This document shows positions 11,995 through 21,486 of a stretch of 64,000 bases of DNA, in pieces; position 1 is the first letter of the stretch, and each line of letters starts with the position of its first letter. Source of the stretch: Candidatus Poribacteria bacterium (GTDB lineage: Bacteria; Poribacteria; WGA-4E; WGA-3G); NCBI GenBank assembly GCA_026710795.1, contig JAPOQK010000001.1, forward strand, positions 1 through 64,000, in the 5' to 3' direction. A program made the translations under genes and the position numbers. The notes under the pieces were generated by a model, which did no database searches, was not told the DNA's origin, and was given only the letters and a program-made list of their open reading frames with translations.

Positions 11995-13983
11995 TTGGCG
12001 AGAGAGAGAATCTCACAAGCAGATGAATGGCAAGCGTGGGCACAACGCTACGACATAGAAGGCGGTACACGAACCTTTGAATCGGGTTTGACCGTCAAAG
12101 TGTTCTTCGGCGCACTCTTTGTTGGGTTGCTGATGATGCCAGGGTCCATCTATCTGAGCTATGTATCTGGACAATCTGGTGCGGCGGCTGCCCCTTGGGT
12201 GGCAGTTATCTTGTTCACCGAATTAGCCAGACGATCCTTCACAACGGCACGTCGTCAGGAACTCTATATGCTGCTTAGCCTCACAGGTGCAGCAGTCGGT
12301 AGCGGTATGCAATATCGGAGTTTTATCTGGTATGCATATTTTGTCAACACACCGCAAGCCGTATCCTACGAAATTGCCGATAAAATCCCTGCGTGGGTTG
12401 TTCCCGCGGGTGATTCTGTTGGGGTATTGTCGAGGAGTTTGTTACACCCCGACTGGTTATTACCTATAGGTATCTACCTCCTCACTAAACTGCTTGGGAC
12501 TTTACGATTTGTCAGTGGTCAATATATTCTGTTTAGGTTTACTGCAGACCTTGAACGGCTCCCGTTTCCCATGGCACCGATTACAGCACAAGGTGCAACT
12601 GCATTAGCAGAAACAACCGGTAAACAGGAGACATGGCGATGGCAAGTCTTCTCTATCGGGTCTATGGCAGGCTTATTATGGGGATTCATCTATATAGGTG
12701 TTCCTGCACTCACTGGCGTTATGATGAGTACGCCGATACAAATTCTAAAGATTCCGTGGATAGACTTTACGCAAAGCATTGAAGGATTCGCGCCAACAGG
12801 CGTTTTCGCACTTCGAACAGACTTCAGCCAAATGCTCATCGGCTTTGTATTACCGTTTCCTGTAGTAATGTCGGAGTTTGTTACAGCGATGCTCTCGCAA
12901 TTTTTTGTAAATCCGCACATCCTTTACAGAAACGAGATATTACATCAATGGCATCCTGGTCTTGATGTTCGGGCAGTTGGACTATTCAACGGTCTTGATT
13001 TCTATAGAAGTTATGACATGGGTAAAAACTTTAGCCTTGGTCTGGTTGGCATGGCTGCTTCTATCCCGATGATTTTCAAACTCCGCGGTACGAAAAAAGA
13101 AGCGGGACAACGCGGTTCACTGGCTACCCCACCGAACCGTGGTGATTTTCCACTATGGTTGATGGGAATACTGTGGCTGATCGGTATGGCTGGATTTGTC
13201 TGGCTTATCCATTGGATGGTTCCTAATTTCCCACTCAGTTTCCTACTTGGATTTGCGTTTTTATATACACCGATAAATTCGTATATTACTGCAAGGACCT
13301 TTGGAGTGCTTGGACGCGATCTATTTGAAATACCTTATTTGCATGAGATTACCTTTATTTTGAGTCGGTACGAGGAGATTGATATCTGGTTTGCCCCGTT
13401 GCCTGATGAAGATTACGGAGCAGGTACACAGGGGTGGCGTGTGCTTGAACTGACAGGAACGACATTTACATCAAACCTTGCTGCTACACTGCTAATTATG
13501 CCTATCCTAATTATTAGTGGAATATTGGTGCAGCACTTTATTTGGCAAATTGCCCCGATACCGAGTGCACAATACCCGTTTGTTCAGATGATGTGGCCCA
13601 TTAACGCTACTCACGAATGTCTTATGAAAACTTCTCTACGTGATGGGAATAGTGAAATGCTTCAAGCCATCCGAGGTGATTATGTTGCTGCAGGCTTTAC
13701 TTCAAGTCTTGCTATCTATGGAATGCTTTGGGTGTTCAAATATCCATCAATGTGGTTCTACGGTATTATCGGCGGAATCGGTGCCGACCCGGGAAGCATG
13801 GTCGCACGCCTACTCGGTGCTGTCATCGGTAGATTCTATATGATTAAGCGGTTCGGATTGAAAAGATGGTTTATGTTCAATCCGGTTCTGGCAGCAGGAT
13901 TTGCTTGTGGCGTTGGATTGGTAGGTATGGGTACTGTTGCAATTGCCCTTGTCTCTAAGGCGGTTATTGTTAAACCGTTTTAG
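11995..13983 (+). CDS. OPT-superfamily-like polytopic transporter (DUF6785/DUF6784 type)
   Basis: 662 residues with a dozen or more hydrophobic segments. It resembles the OPT-related DUF6785/DUF6784 proteins annotated in Planctomycetes and Poribacteria; those labels are from memory, and the transported substrate is unknown (OPT relatives move oligopeptides or metal chelates). The start is TTG 11995, supported by AAAGGAG at 11979-11985, 9 nt upstream; no ATG fits better. It is the third gene of the operon and is followed 15 nt later by the duplicated-domain protein. Linkage to an FtsX/LolD pair suggests co-regulation rather than a shared complex. Confidence 0.75.
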   Translation: MARERISQADEWQAWAQRYDIEGGTRTFESGLTVKVFFGALFVGLLMMPGSIYLSYVSGQSGAAAAPWVAVILFTELARRSFTTARRQELYMLLSLTGAAVGSGMQYRSFIWYAYFVNTPQAVSYEIADKIPAWVVPAGDSVGVLSRSLLHPDWLLPIGIYLLTKLLGTLRFVSGQYILFRFTADLERLPFPMAPITAQGATALAETTGKQETWRWQVFSIGSMAGLLWGFIYIGVPALTGVMMSTPIQILKIPWIDFTQSIEGFAPTGVFALRTDFSQMLIGFVLPFPVVMSEFVTAMLSQFFVNPHILYRNEILHQWHPGLDVRAVGLFNGLDFYRSYDMGKNFSLGLVGMAASIPMIFKLRGTKKEAGQRGSLATPPNRGDFPLWLMGILWLIGMAGFVWLIHWMVPNFPLSFLLGFAFLYTPINSYITARTFGVLGRDLFEIPYLHEITFILSRYEEIDIWFAPLPDEDYGAGTQGWRVLELTGTTFTSNLAATLLIMPILIISGILVQHFIWQIAPIPSAQYPFVQMMWPINATHECLMKTSLRDGNSEMLQAIRGDYVAAGFTSSLAIYGMLWVFKYPSMWFYGIIGGIGADPGSMVARLLGAVIGRFYMIKRFGLKRWFMFNPVLAAGFACGVGLVGMGTVAIALVSKAVIVKPF

Positions 13984-13998
13984 TGGTAGGAGACAGTT

Positions 13999-14946
13999 AT
14001 GGACTGGACTCTTTTTGGTTGGGCTGGCATTCAATTGGAGATTCCGACCACTTGGGAACTCAGTGGTATCAGTGGTGATGAAAAGAATGGGTATCTCCGA
14101 CTGGATGATGCCGATATGCCCCGGTTAGAACTCAAATGGGCAAAATCTCGGAAGAAGAAACCTGACCTACACAAAACACTCGATGAATACTTCAAGTTAG
14201 TCCGTAAAAACTACAAACGCGGTGGCAATGTCTCATTTCGTAGAAACGTTGAACTCATTAAAGACGAAGATTTCTTAAAAGATTGCACTGTGCTTGGGTT
14301 TAGTTGGAAAGGTGGTATCCGTGCCAACGGGTTAATCATACACAATCCGGATGCGAAACGTATCACGATCGTGCAAGTTATGGGGAGGCTTAAAGAGAAC
14401 TGGCGTCCCATTGTGCATCGTGTCTTTCAATCAATTTCAGATCAAGTAGACGCGAAACACAAGGTCTGGAGTGCTTACGGTCTTAGACTTGCTGTCCCGA
14501 GTGCCTACAAGTTGGAGAAACAGAAACTTCTGAGTGGATATCTGTTGTTTACATTTAACAGAGGTAAATACCGCAAAATCAGTGTTGAACGTTACGGTCC
14601 GGCGGAGGTGTTATTAAACGAATTCAGTTCGGAAGATAATCAATTGGAGACATGGTTTCGTAGCCGTTACGCAAAAGCGATACGTGGATATGGGTTTGAA
14701 GTAACACCACAAAACGAGCACGGAGATGAACGTATCAATTTTGTTGGACAACAGACCCGACTATACGATAGTGTGCCGTTTTCACCTGTGCTGTTAGTTG
14801 ACAAAATTTTGAAACGCACGCGACTTACGTTTTACACATGGCACTGTCACCATACCAATCGTATTTATGTTGTGCAATCCATTGGACGACAGGAAGTTTC
14901 CGAAAAACTGGCACAAGAGGTAGCAGAGAGTATCCACTGTCATTGA
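13999..14946 (+). CDS. Conserved hypothetical protein with two copies of a DcrB/PsbP-like domain
   Basis: 315 residues, no signal peptide or membrane segment. Two halves share one layout: an aromatic-glycine start (FGWAGIQLEIPTTWEL, about 6-22; SAYGLRLAVPSAYKLE, about 157-172), a GYL strand ten or so residues later (NGYLRL; SGYLLF), a middle hydrophilic region and a final strand leading into a helix (about 120-145; 285-315). This looks like an internal duplication of a DcrB/PsbP-type fold, which is inference from pattern only. It lies between the OPT-like transporter and the PqqD-domain gene. Confidence 0.7.
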   Translation: MDWTLFGWAGIQLEIPTTWELSGISGDEKNGYLRLDDADMPRLELKWAKSRKKKPDLHKTLDEYFKLVRKNYKRGGNVSFRRNVELIKDEDFLKDCTVLGFSWKGGIRANGLIIHNPDAKRITIVQVMGRLKENWRPIVHRVFQSISDQVDAKHKVWSAYGLRLAVPSAYKLEKQKLLSGYLLFTFNRGKYRKISVERYGPAEVLLNEFSSEDNQLETWFRSRYAKAIRGYGFEVTPQNEHGDERINFVGQQTRLYDSVPFSPVLLVDKILKRTRLTFYTWHCHHTNRIYVVQSIGRQEVSEKLAQEVAESIHCH

Positions 14947-14974
14947 GGTAGTAGACCAAACTCTACTATAAAAC

Positions 14975-15439
14975 ATGCTCAACAAAATTCTATACACACT
15001 TAAACTGAAAAAACGACCCGATGTAGATAGAGACAAAGTCCTCAAGGCGTTCCCACTAAGAAATCAGTTGATAACTTGGGAAGTAGACGACAAGGGTGAG
15101 GCATCACTTGTCATTCCACAGAAAGACAAATTCTGGGTGAGAATTACAAGCAAAATCTTTATGCTCCCTGATAAACGTGTCGTAGTGTTGGATAGTATCG
15201 GTGCGCTTGTATGGCAGATGTGCGATGGAAAACATACCATAACACAGATTATAAAGGCACTACAGAAAAAACATCAGTTGACCCGAAAAGAGGCAGAAAC
15301 TTCATTATTTACCTTTATAAAGCAACTTGGAAAACGGAATTTTATCGGATTTGCTATTCCAACAGAAACTAAACAGAATGTAGCCACTCCACAGAAACCA
15401 GAACCGCAGAAACGTTTCGGTTTTTTATCAAGAGGGTAA
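14975..15439 (+). CDS. PqqD-domain protein
   Basis: 154 residues. The central part (about 65-130) matches PqqD: VLDSIGALVWQMCDGKHT, then a helical ITQIIKALQKKHQLTRKEAE and a C-terminal helix. PqqD domains bind ribosomally made peptides and present them to radical-SAM or other modifying enzymes; stand-alone PqqD-like proteins also sit beside ABC exporters. Here it directly precedes the LolD/MacB-type ATPase (31-nt gap with an AAAGGAG site). No precursor peptide or radical-SAM enzyme is adjacent, so a role as peptide chaperone for this transporter is inference. The C-terminal ~25 residues are Pro/Gln/Lys-rich. Confidence 0.8.
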   Translation: MLNKILYTLKLKKRPDVDRDKVLKAFPLRNQLITWEVDDKGEASLVIPQKDKFWVRITSKIFMLPDKRVVVLDSIGALVWQMCDGKHTITQIIKALQKKHQLTRKEAETSLFTFIKQLGKRNFIGFAIPTETKQNVATPQKPEPQKRFGFLSRG

Positions 15440-15470
15440 ATCGGAGTTTATAATAAAAGGAGAAACAGAT

Positions 15471-16277
15471 ATGCAGACAGAAATAGGTAGTGTACAACCA
15501 AATCTCACCGAAACACCGAAACGATTCCAACGCATCCTTCCCAAAGAGAATACTGTCCGTGTCAGAAACCTGATTAAACGTTATGAAATGGGAACACAGA
15601 CTGTGGATGCTCTACGCGGTGTCAATTTCCAAATTCAACGTGGGGAATATATCTCTATTATGGGTCCATCTGGGTCTGGCAAATCTACACTCTTCAATAT
15701 GATTGGTGGATTAGATAAACCGACCGAGGGAAGGGTTTATATTGATGAAGTTGATATAGCACAACTTGATGCTTATGAGTTAGCGTGGTTACGTTGCCGA
15801 AAAATCGGTTATATCTTCCAATCGTTCAACCTAATTCCTGTTATGACTGCACTTGAAAATGTATCTCTTCCCATGATTTTTGCAGGAATGAGTGCTGACG
15901 AAAGCAGGGATAAAGGCGTAGATCTACTCTCTCTTGTAGGATTAGGTGACCGCGTGCAACATAAGCCACTTGAACTCTCCGGTGGTCAGCAGCAACGTGT
16001 TGCTATTGCGCGTTCTCTTGCAAACGATCCTGCCATTGTCCTCGCAGACGAACCAACAGGAAACTTGGATACAAAGACTGGTCTTGAAATTATTGACTTG
16101 CTACGCAGCCTCAATGATGAAAATGGTGTGACTATCATTACCGCTACACACGATCACAAAATGCTTGATGTCTCAGATCGGATTTTCCACATGGCAGATG
16201 GCAAGGTTGAGAAAATTGAGTCGCGCGATGAAATTGACCTACATGTCGGTAAATTGGACGGTCAGGAAGTCGGATAA
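15471..16277 (+). CDS. ABC transporter ATP-binding protein, LolD/MacB family
   Basis: 268 residues, cytoplasmic ATPase. Walker A GPSGSGKST (~64-72), Q-loop in IFQSFNLIP, signature LSGGQQQRVAIARSL, Walker B IVLADEPTGNLD and the H-loop TATHDHKM are all intact. The combination LSGGQQQR / ADEPTGNLD marks the LolD/FtsE/MacB group that powers FtsX-type permeases, so the probable partner is the giant FtsX fusion at the head of the operon. Substrates of this group include lipoproteins, peptides and mechanical signals for cell-wall hydrolases. The N-terminus has about 25 extra residues. An AAAGGAG site precedes ATG 15471. Confidence 0.93.
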   Translation: MQTEIGSVQPNLTETPKRFQRILPKENTVRVRNLIKRYEMGTQTVDALRGVNFQIQRGEYISIMGPSGSGKSTLFNMIGGLDKPTEGRVYIDEVDIAQLDAYELAWLRCRKIGYIFQSFNLIPVMTALENVSLPMIFAGMSADESRDKGVDLLSLVGLGDRVQHKPLELSGGQQQRVAIARSLANDPAIVLADEPTGNLDTKTGLEIIDLLRSLNDENGVTIITATHDHKMLDVSDRIFHMADGKVEKIESRDEIDLHVGKLDGQEVG

Positions 16278-16285
16278 TTCTTCAA

Positions 16286-17407
16286 ATGTCCATCTACAAA
16301 CGCTTAGGCATACGGACAGTTATCAATGGTAATGCGACGTTAACACGTCTCGGTGGCTCTATCATGCCACCTGAAGTCGTTTCCGCTATGGCTGATGCAG
16401 CAAAGCATTTTGTAGACATCATTGAACTTCAGAAACGAGTCGGTGAAGAAATCGCAAAACTAACCCATAACGAAGCTGCCTACGTCTCCAATGGTGCGGC
16501 AGCTGCCTTAACGCTTAGCACTGCAGCATGTATCACCGGACTTGATGCAACCAAGCGTGCAAAATTACCCTGTCTTGACAACTCAATGAAAAGCGAAGTC
16601 ATCGTGCATCGACACGGTAGGGTTGGATACGATTTTGCTGTGAGACAGGTCGGCGTGGAATTTGTAGAGATAGGAGACGGAAACGGTACAACACCAGAAG
16701 AGTTGGAAAATTCCATTACTGACAAAACCGCTGCTATTTTCTACTTCGCAAACCCCAGTAGAGAACACCTTTGGGTGTCTTATGAAAAGGGAATCGAAAT
16801 TGCACAAAAGCACGGTGTCCCATTGATCGTTGATGCTGCGGCACAGTTACCACCACCAGAAAACTTGTGGCGTTTCACACAGATGGGAGCAGATATAGTA
16901 ATGTTTAGTGGAGGAAAAGGCTTGTGTGGTCCACAAAGCAGTGGATTGATCGTGGGTAAAAAACCTTTGATAGACGCAATAGCGTTCAACGGTCCTCCTC
17001 ATCCCTTTATCGGTAGAGGTATGAAGGTCGGCAAAGAAGAGATGGTCGGATTGCTTGCAGCAGTAGAATGGTACCTGAATCAAGATCCCGAACGATTAAT
17101 GCAGTCTTATGAAGACCAAGTTACCTACTATTCTAATGAGTTTGTGGACATTCAAGGTATTTCTGTACATCGCAGTTATCCATCCGAAGCAGGACAACCG
17201 ATGCCACGCACCGAAATCCGATTTGATGCAGAAAAGCTTGGTATTACACGCGATGAAATACTCCAACAACTACATACTGGTGAACCTTCAATAGACATTC
17301 CTGCTGCGGGTCCTCACGGAATCCTTATTAACGGACAAACCCTCATGCAGGGTGAAGTAGTAATAATTGCAAATAGAATAAAGGAGATTTTAAATACAGC
17401 GAAATGA
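16286..17407 (+). CDS. SelA-like PLP-dependent enzyme (aminotransferase fold type I)
   Basis: 373 residues, related to L-seryl-tRNA(Sec) selenium transferase and to D-glucosaminate-6-phosphate ammonia-lyase (DgaE). The PLP lysine is in SGGKGLCGPQSSG; the Asp that contacts the pyridine ring is in PLIVDAAAQ. The protein is shorter than true SelA (~460 residues), and no selD, selB or tRNA-Sec is visible, so a catabolic lyase/racemase-type role on an amino sugar or amino acid is more likely. It starts 8 nt after the ATPase stop and overlaps the next gene by 4 nt (ATGA), so it is probably part of the same transcript. Confidence 0.82.
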   Translation: MSIYKRLGIRTVINGNATLTRLGGSIMPPEVVSAMADAAKHFVDIIELQKRVGEEIAKLTHNEAAYVSNGAAAALTLSTAACITGLDATKRAKLPCLDNSMKSEVIVHRHGRVGYDFAVRQVGVEFVEIGDGNGTTPEELENSITDKTAAIFYFANPSREHLWVSYEKGIEIAQKHGVPLIVDAAAQLPPPENLWRFTQMGADIVMFSGGKGLCGPQSSGLIVGKKPLIDAIAFNGPPHPFIGRGMKVGKEEMVGLLAAVEWYLNQDPERLMQSYEDQVTYYSNEFVDIQGISVHRSYPSEAGQPMPRTEIRFDAEKLGITRDEILQQLHTGEPSIDIPAAGPHGILINGQTLMQGEVVIIANRIKEILNTAK

Positions 17408-18114
17408 AACTCAACAACGGTATTCGTTTAACATGGCTTGGACATGCGACCTTCAAATTTGAAACTGAAGGAAAAACCTTCTTAATTGACCCGTGGGTCG
17501 ATAGCAATCCCGCCTGTCCCGATGAGCTCAAAACATTCGACAAACTTGATGTTATGTATATAACGCATGGACATTGGGATCATACAGAAGATGCAGTTCC
17601 AATTGCGAAAAAACATTCTCCCACTGTGGTTGCTATGATTGAAGTCGCAAAATGGCTTGAATCGAAGGGTGTTCAAAACACAATTGGAATGAATAAGGGT
17701 GGCACCGTATCGAACTATGGCGTGAAAGCAACTATGGTAACTGCAAATCATAGCAGTAGTGTTACAGAGGAAGATGGCACTACCGTTTATATGGGTGAAC
17801 CTGCTGGGTTCGTGCTGGAATTTGCAAATGGCTATAAAATATATCACGCTGGCGATACAAATGTGTTCGGAGATATGCAAATTATAGGGGAGATCTATCA
17901 ACCTGACTTGGCACTGCTTCCCATCGGCGACCATTTCACGATGGGACCGCGTGAAGCTGCTTATGCTGTCAAGTTGCTCAAAGTGCCAGCAATTCTACCG
18001 ATGCATTATGGCACTTTCCCGTTGTTGACAGGGACATTAGAAGAGTTCCTCAAATTGACTGCATCTATGGATGTTGAAATTGTTGATTTAGAGGTAGGAG
18101 GAACGTTAGAGTAA
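17404..18114 (+). CDS. Metal-dependent hydrolase, metallo-beta-lactamase fold (UPF0173/YtkL type)
   Basis: 236 residues. The di-metal motif HGHWDHTED (about residues 55-63), a second His in TANHSSS, AGDTN and the final LPMHYGTFP are all present, which is the UPF0173 pattern. The natural substrate of this family is not established; phosphodiesters and lactones are proposed. It begins within the stop codon of the SelA-like gene (ATGA overlap) and its 3' end overlaps galU on the other strand by 9 nt, so the rightward operon ends here by convergence. Confidence 0.88.
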   Translation: MKLNNGIRLTWLGHATFKFETEGKTFLIDPWVDSNPACPDELKTFDKLDVMYITHGHWDHTEDAVPIAKKHSPTVVAMIEVAKWLESKGVQNTIGMNKGGTVSNYGVKATMVTANHSSSVTEEDGTTVYMGEPAGFVLEFANGYKIYHAGDTNVFGDMQIIGEIYQPDLALLPIGDHFTMGPREAAYAVKLLKVPAILPMHYGTFPLLTGTLEEFLKLTASMDVEIVDLEVGGTLE

Positions 18115-19020
18115 GATATTTTGATAGGGACCGTGCAGTCCAAAGGTATAGGCTGTTCTTAACAATTCCTGCGGGTTGCCTGTGTCATATCGGCTACCAG
18201 CCACACGGTAGCCGAACATACCTTCCTGTTTGACTACTTCTGACATCGCATCGCGCAGTTGGATTTCACCATGCGTTAGAATCTGATTGCGGTAGTTGTA
18301 ATCCAGTATGTCAAACAGGAGAGGCGTGAGTAGATCTATTCCGAAGTGACAGAGATATTGATGCGAATCCTGTGCATCCCATACCCCTTCAACGCGCATA
18401 TGTTCTCTCGCATAATCCACAGTCGGTTTTTCTGCAATGTGCGCTAACTCAAAGAGACGTGGAGTATCCGGCGCTGGACTCCCTTGCACAATTCCATTCA
18501 CTGAGAGTTCGCTTTCGTCACATACGTCAAGACTTGTCACAGATTTTCCGGTTTGCGTATAGACATCTGCCAACTGTTTCGCACAAGAATCATCAGTGTC
18601 TGAAATATAGAGATGGTCACCCAACAGAATCATGACAGGGTCATCTGCAGCAAAGTCCTTTGCACAATAGATAGCATGTCCGAACCCTTGTGGATCCTCT
18701 TGAATAGCAAATTGCAGACGTTCTCCGATTTCTGTCAATCTATCTGCTTGCTCCGCAAGTTCCGGTTTTTCACGAATAGCATCTGGAACGTTACCAGAAA
18801 AATAGTCGGTAATCGGTTCCACTTGGTGTGGTTGTGCAACAAGACACACCTCTTCCACGCCAGCAGATAGTGCCTCCTCAATTATCAGTTGGATAATCGG
18901 TTTTGCGAGACCATCCTGTGCTATGATAGGAAATAGTGCCTTCGGCACGGCTTTTGTTGCGGGGAAGAGGCGTGTTCCGTATCCAGCGATCGGAATAATC
19001 GCCTTATCAATTGATTGCAT
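18106..19020 (-). CDS. galU: UTP-glucose-1-phosphate uridylyltransferase
   Basis: 304 residues. It makes UDP-glucose from UTP and glucose-1-phosphate for glycan synthesis. The nucleotide-binding start is GYGTRLFPATKAVPKALFPI (about 13-32), with the QPHQVEPITDYF region, GFGHAIYCAKDF and the metal-binding ILLGDHLY following, as in GalU/RfbA-type nucleotidyltransferases. The C-terminal GYRVAGSRYDTGNPQELLRT motif (substrate loop) favours GalU over RfbA. Convergent with the UPF0173 gene; the neighbouring leftward gene upstream is a tailed LamG protein. Confidence 0.9.
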   Translation of the reverse strand: MQSIDKAIIPIAGYGTRLFPATKAVPKALFPIIAQDGLAKPIIQLIIEEALSAGVEEVCLVAQPHQVEPITDYFSGNVPDAIREKPELAEQADRLTEIGERLQFAIQEDPQGFGHAIYCAKDFAADDPVMILLGDHLYISDTDDSCAKQLADVYTQTGKSVTSLDVCDESELSVNGIVQGSPAPDTPRLFELAHIAEKPTVDYAREHMRVEGVWDAQDSHQYLCHFGIDLLTPLLFDILDYNYRNQILTHGEIQLRDAMSEVVKQEGMFGYRVAGSRYDTGNPQELLRTAYTFGLHGPYQNILL

Positions 19021-19050
19021 TATGTTTTATGAAATGTATCATCAAAAATC

Positions 19051-19905
19051 TTATTCAGACGATTTAAGTCTACCCCAAGTCGTAGTAGTCTTTCCAGCTG
19101 CATCAACAGCAAAAGCACCTTCAATACCATTGCCGAGGGTTTTAACATCATCAGCGGAAAGTGGTACATTAAACATAACGATTTCATCAATGATTCCACC
19201 GAAATGACACCTTCCGTTAGGTTCATTACAACCCGCATCTGCCCCGATATAAACTGCTTCAAAAGAATCCCAAGGTTGTCCAGCGGCATTTTTACTATCC
19301 TGAAGTTCACCGTTAACGTAGATATATATTTTCGCTCCATCCCATACACCTACAAGGTGAACCCACTCATTTACGGGAAGAGCTTCACCGAGTGCTTCAT
19401 GTTTTTCAGGGGCACTGTTGAGACGATAATGAAACGAAGCCTGGTTAATTCTCCCACCGACATTCTCATGGGCACCAGTACCAAGTAGATACTGCGACCA
19501 ACTTGAACATCCTTTCCCTTTCCATATCACACATTTTCCTTCGGGAGGTATCGTTGGGAATATCCACGCATGGATTGAAAAACCTTCGGAGTCCTTGAAA
19601 TTCAATGCTGCTAAAGTCGCAGGTTCACCTTCTGTTCCAATACGAACATGGTTTTGTGCGACTTCACCGGTAAATTCTATTCCACCACCGAATTTGGCAT
19701 CTGCCCATTTGACATCTCCAACAAAAACACCATCGCTACCGTTTCCAGAAAGGTCTTTTACAGTTTTACCTTGTCCTTCTTCAAAAGTCCACATACCTTG
19801 AATCGTATTAGCAGCAAACTTTGCTTCACCTACCTGTATCATAGAAAAAATAAGCATAATAATAGCAGATGTGGTGAGAATATAGTTCAAATATCTTTTT
19901 GACAA
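19051..19905 (-). CDS. Secreted LamG-domain protein with TTTWG C-terminal tail
   Basis: 284 residues. An N-terminal hydrophobic signal sequence (about 6-27) is followed by a concanavalin-like/LamG domain: GMWTFEEGQGKTVKDLSGNG, an NEWVHLVGVWDG core strand and a closing GGIIDEIVMFNVPLSADDVK. The C-terminus is AGKTTTTWGRLKSSE, one of six such tails in this window. The start is TTG 19905; a strong AGGAGGA lies just upstream though slightly far. The domain normally binds glycans or proteins; no catalytic residues are apparent. Probably exported to the envelope or medium. Confidence 0.85.
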   Translation of the reverse strand: MSKRYLNYILTTSAIIMLIFSMIQVGEAKFAANTIQGMWTFEEGQGKTVKDLSGNGSDGVFVGDVKWADAKFGGGIEFTGEVAQNHVRIGTEGEPATLAALNFKDSEGFSIHAWIFPTIPPEGKCVIWKGKGCSSWSQYLLGTGAHENVGGRINQASFHYRLNSAPEKHEALGEALPVNEWVHLVGVWDGAKIYIYVNGELQDSKNAAGQPWDSFEAVYIGADAGCNEPNGRCHFGGIIDEIVMFNVPLSADDVKTLGNGIEGAFAVDAAGKTTTTWGRLKSSE

Positions 19906-20115
19906 AACCTGTTTCCTCCTATTGATCGTAGGTTGTAAAACGGGACACCTCTTCTACATCACGTCATTTAACTTATCATCTACTTTCAACTGAATAGTCG
20001 GTTAATGCTATCAGTCTGTGCAATAATATGAAAAAGCCCTTTCGTTGTAGGAAGAGGTGTGCTCTGTATTCAACGATTGGAATATTCGCATATTGATTAG
20101 TTTGTGTCGATCCTA

Positions 20116-20883
20116 TTAGATTCTCTTCCGCTTAAGTGCTCCCCAAGTGGTAGAAAGTTTATCAGCAGGTTCTACAGGTAATTGATCAGATTTTGCCTCA
20201 AAGTTCTGCATAACCTCATCTTCATCAAGGACTCTGTCATAGATACGAACATTATCAATCATCCCGTTGAGGTAACGACCATCGTGTTCACTGCCGATCC
20301 GCCGTTCTTTCATATTTTCGGGTGTGGCACCAGAAACACCTTCGGATCTCAACTCTCCGTCAACATAAAGTTTAAGTTCATTTGCCTTTGTATCAGTTGT
20401 GTAAATGATATGGTACCAGGTGTCAGCTGCAGCAGCAAAGACAATCTTTACACCATCGTTTTTATGTACCTGGATCTGGTTTCCCTCAAATTTGTAATGG
20501 ACCTTACCCGCTGCCCACATCCACGTTGAAATGATACCTTGACTGCCACCAAGTGTAGATGAAAGCCCGTAGCATTCAATAGATACAGTTTCCAGATCAT
20601 CCAGGGCAGGGATTTCAACGTAGTTGTTCGCGGCGGCTTTAAATTCAAAAGCGTCTCCTAATGGTCCTTCAACAAAATCAAGTTTGCCGATAAGTTTAGC
20701 GTGGTTGTCGTTTCCAGATGTATCCATGACAACGTCACCATCAAGGTCACTCTCATTGAGTGTATACATAGCTATTAAGCCGTCTACTACAAAATCTTCT
20801 GCTGCATCAGCCACATTTACATACCACATAGCGGTGAGTAATAGACTGAGGACACATGCCACTTTTATAACTTTGCTAATCAC
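20116..20883 (-). CDS. Secreted LamG-domain protein with TTTWG C-terminal tail
   Basis: 255 residues. The signal peptide (about 1-27) ends near ADAAEDF. The LamG fold is clear: GLIAMYTLNESDLDG, VVMDTSGNDNHAKLIG, ADTWYHIIYTTDTKANELK and a terminal GMIDNVRIYDRVLDEDEV. The C-terminus is ADKLSTTWGALKRKRI, matching the tail shared by five other proteins here. It lies just upstream of the previous LamG gene on the same strand but shares only fold-level similarity, so recent duplication is unlikely. Function beyond carbohydrate or protein binding is unknown. Confidence 0.85.
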   Translation of the reverse strand: MISKVIKVACVLSLLLTAMWYVNVADAAEDFVVDGLIAMYTLNESDLDGDVVMDTSGNDNHAKLIGKLDFVEGPLGDAFEFKAAANNYVEIPALDDLETVSIECYGLSSTLGGSQGIISTWMWAAGKVHYKFEGNQIQVHKNDGVKIVFAAAADTWYHIIYTTDTKANELKLYVDGELRSEGVSGATPENMKERRIGSEHDGRYLNGMIDNVRIYDRVLDEDEVMQNFEAKSDQLPVEPADKLSTTWGALKRKRI

Positions 20884-21312
20884 TTTTATTCTCCTTAATA
20901 TATTTGTGTATCTGATAGATGTTTTGACTCTCTATGTCAGATATTGTTCGCTGATATTTATGGTAAACATTGAAATTAAAGAGACACATTTCTGTAGGAG
21001 CGATCTCCGAATCGCGACAAAACTCACTGATAGTCGGGAATCAGAGTTCCCTCCTACAACTCAAAATGTCCTGTTAATTCTAAAGTTCATTATAGTTTAG
21101 ATACCTGACGGATATGAGAAAAAACTATTATTAGAGGAAATCAAACTATCGGTACTAAACGATTTGCTATAGTCTAACAAATACAATATAATTCGTCAAG
21201 AAAGTTTCAATCAATACCAGGGTTATTTAGTTTTAAAAATCTTCTGTTGGTAATTGTTACAAGTAGTATATATCGATGTCTGTACTCACTTGCAAATTAT
21301 GACATGACACGC

Positions 21313-21347
21313 GTAGGTCGGAACGAGCATAGCGACCTCCGACCTAC
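21313..21347. repeat. Inverted repeat GTAGGTCGGA/TCCGACCTAC
   Basis: Ten-bp perfect arms separated by 15 nt containing ACGAGCATAGCGACC. The word GTAGGTCGG also begins the repeat copy at 53887, so it belongs to the local family of palindromic intergenic elements. Confidence 0.6.
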
Positions 21348-21486
21348 AGTCCTAATCTAAGACATTTTTTAGATTTCGGTTTTTCGCACAAGTTTTGTCA
21401 CAACGTGATTATTGATATTTACTTATTGTCTGAACCACATGCCAATATCTTACACATCCACTGCCAAATATTACTTTGCATGTTTA

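Noticed and set aside
14975-15439. PqqD domain taken as evidence for a RiPP biosynthetic cluster
   Set aside because: No precursor peptide or radical SAM enzyme lies beside it; the only radical SAM enzyme in the window, 42 kb away, is a sulfatase maturase.
16286-17407. Annotation as selenocysteine synthase SelA
   Set aside because: Too short, and no selB, selD or tRNA-Sec in the window; a SelA-like lyase is the safer call.
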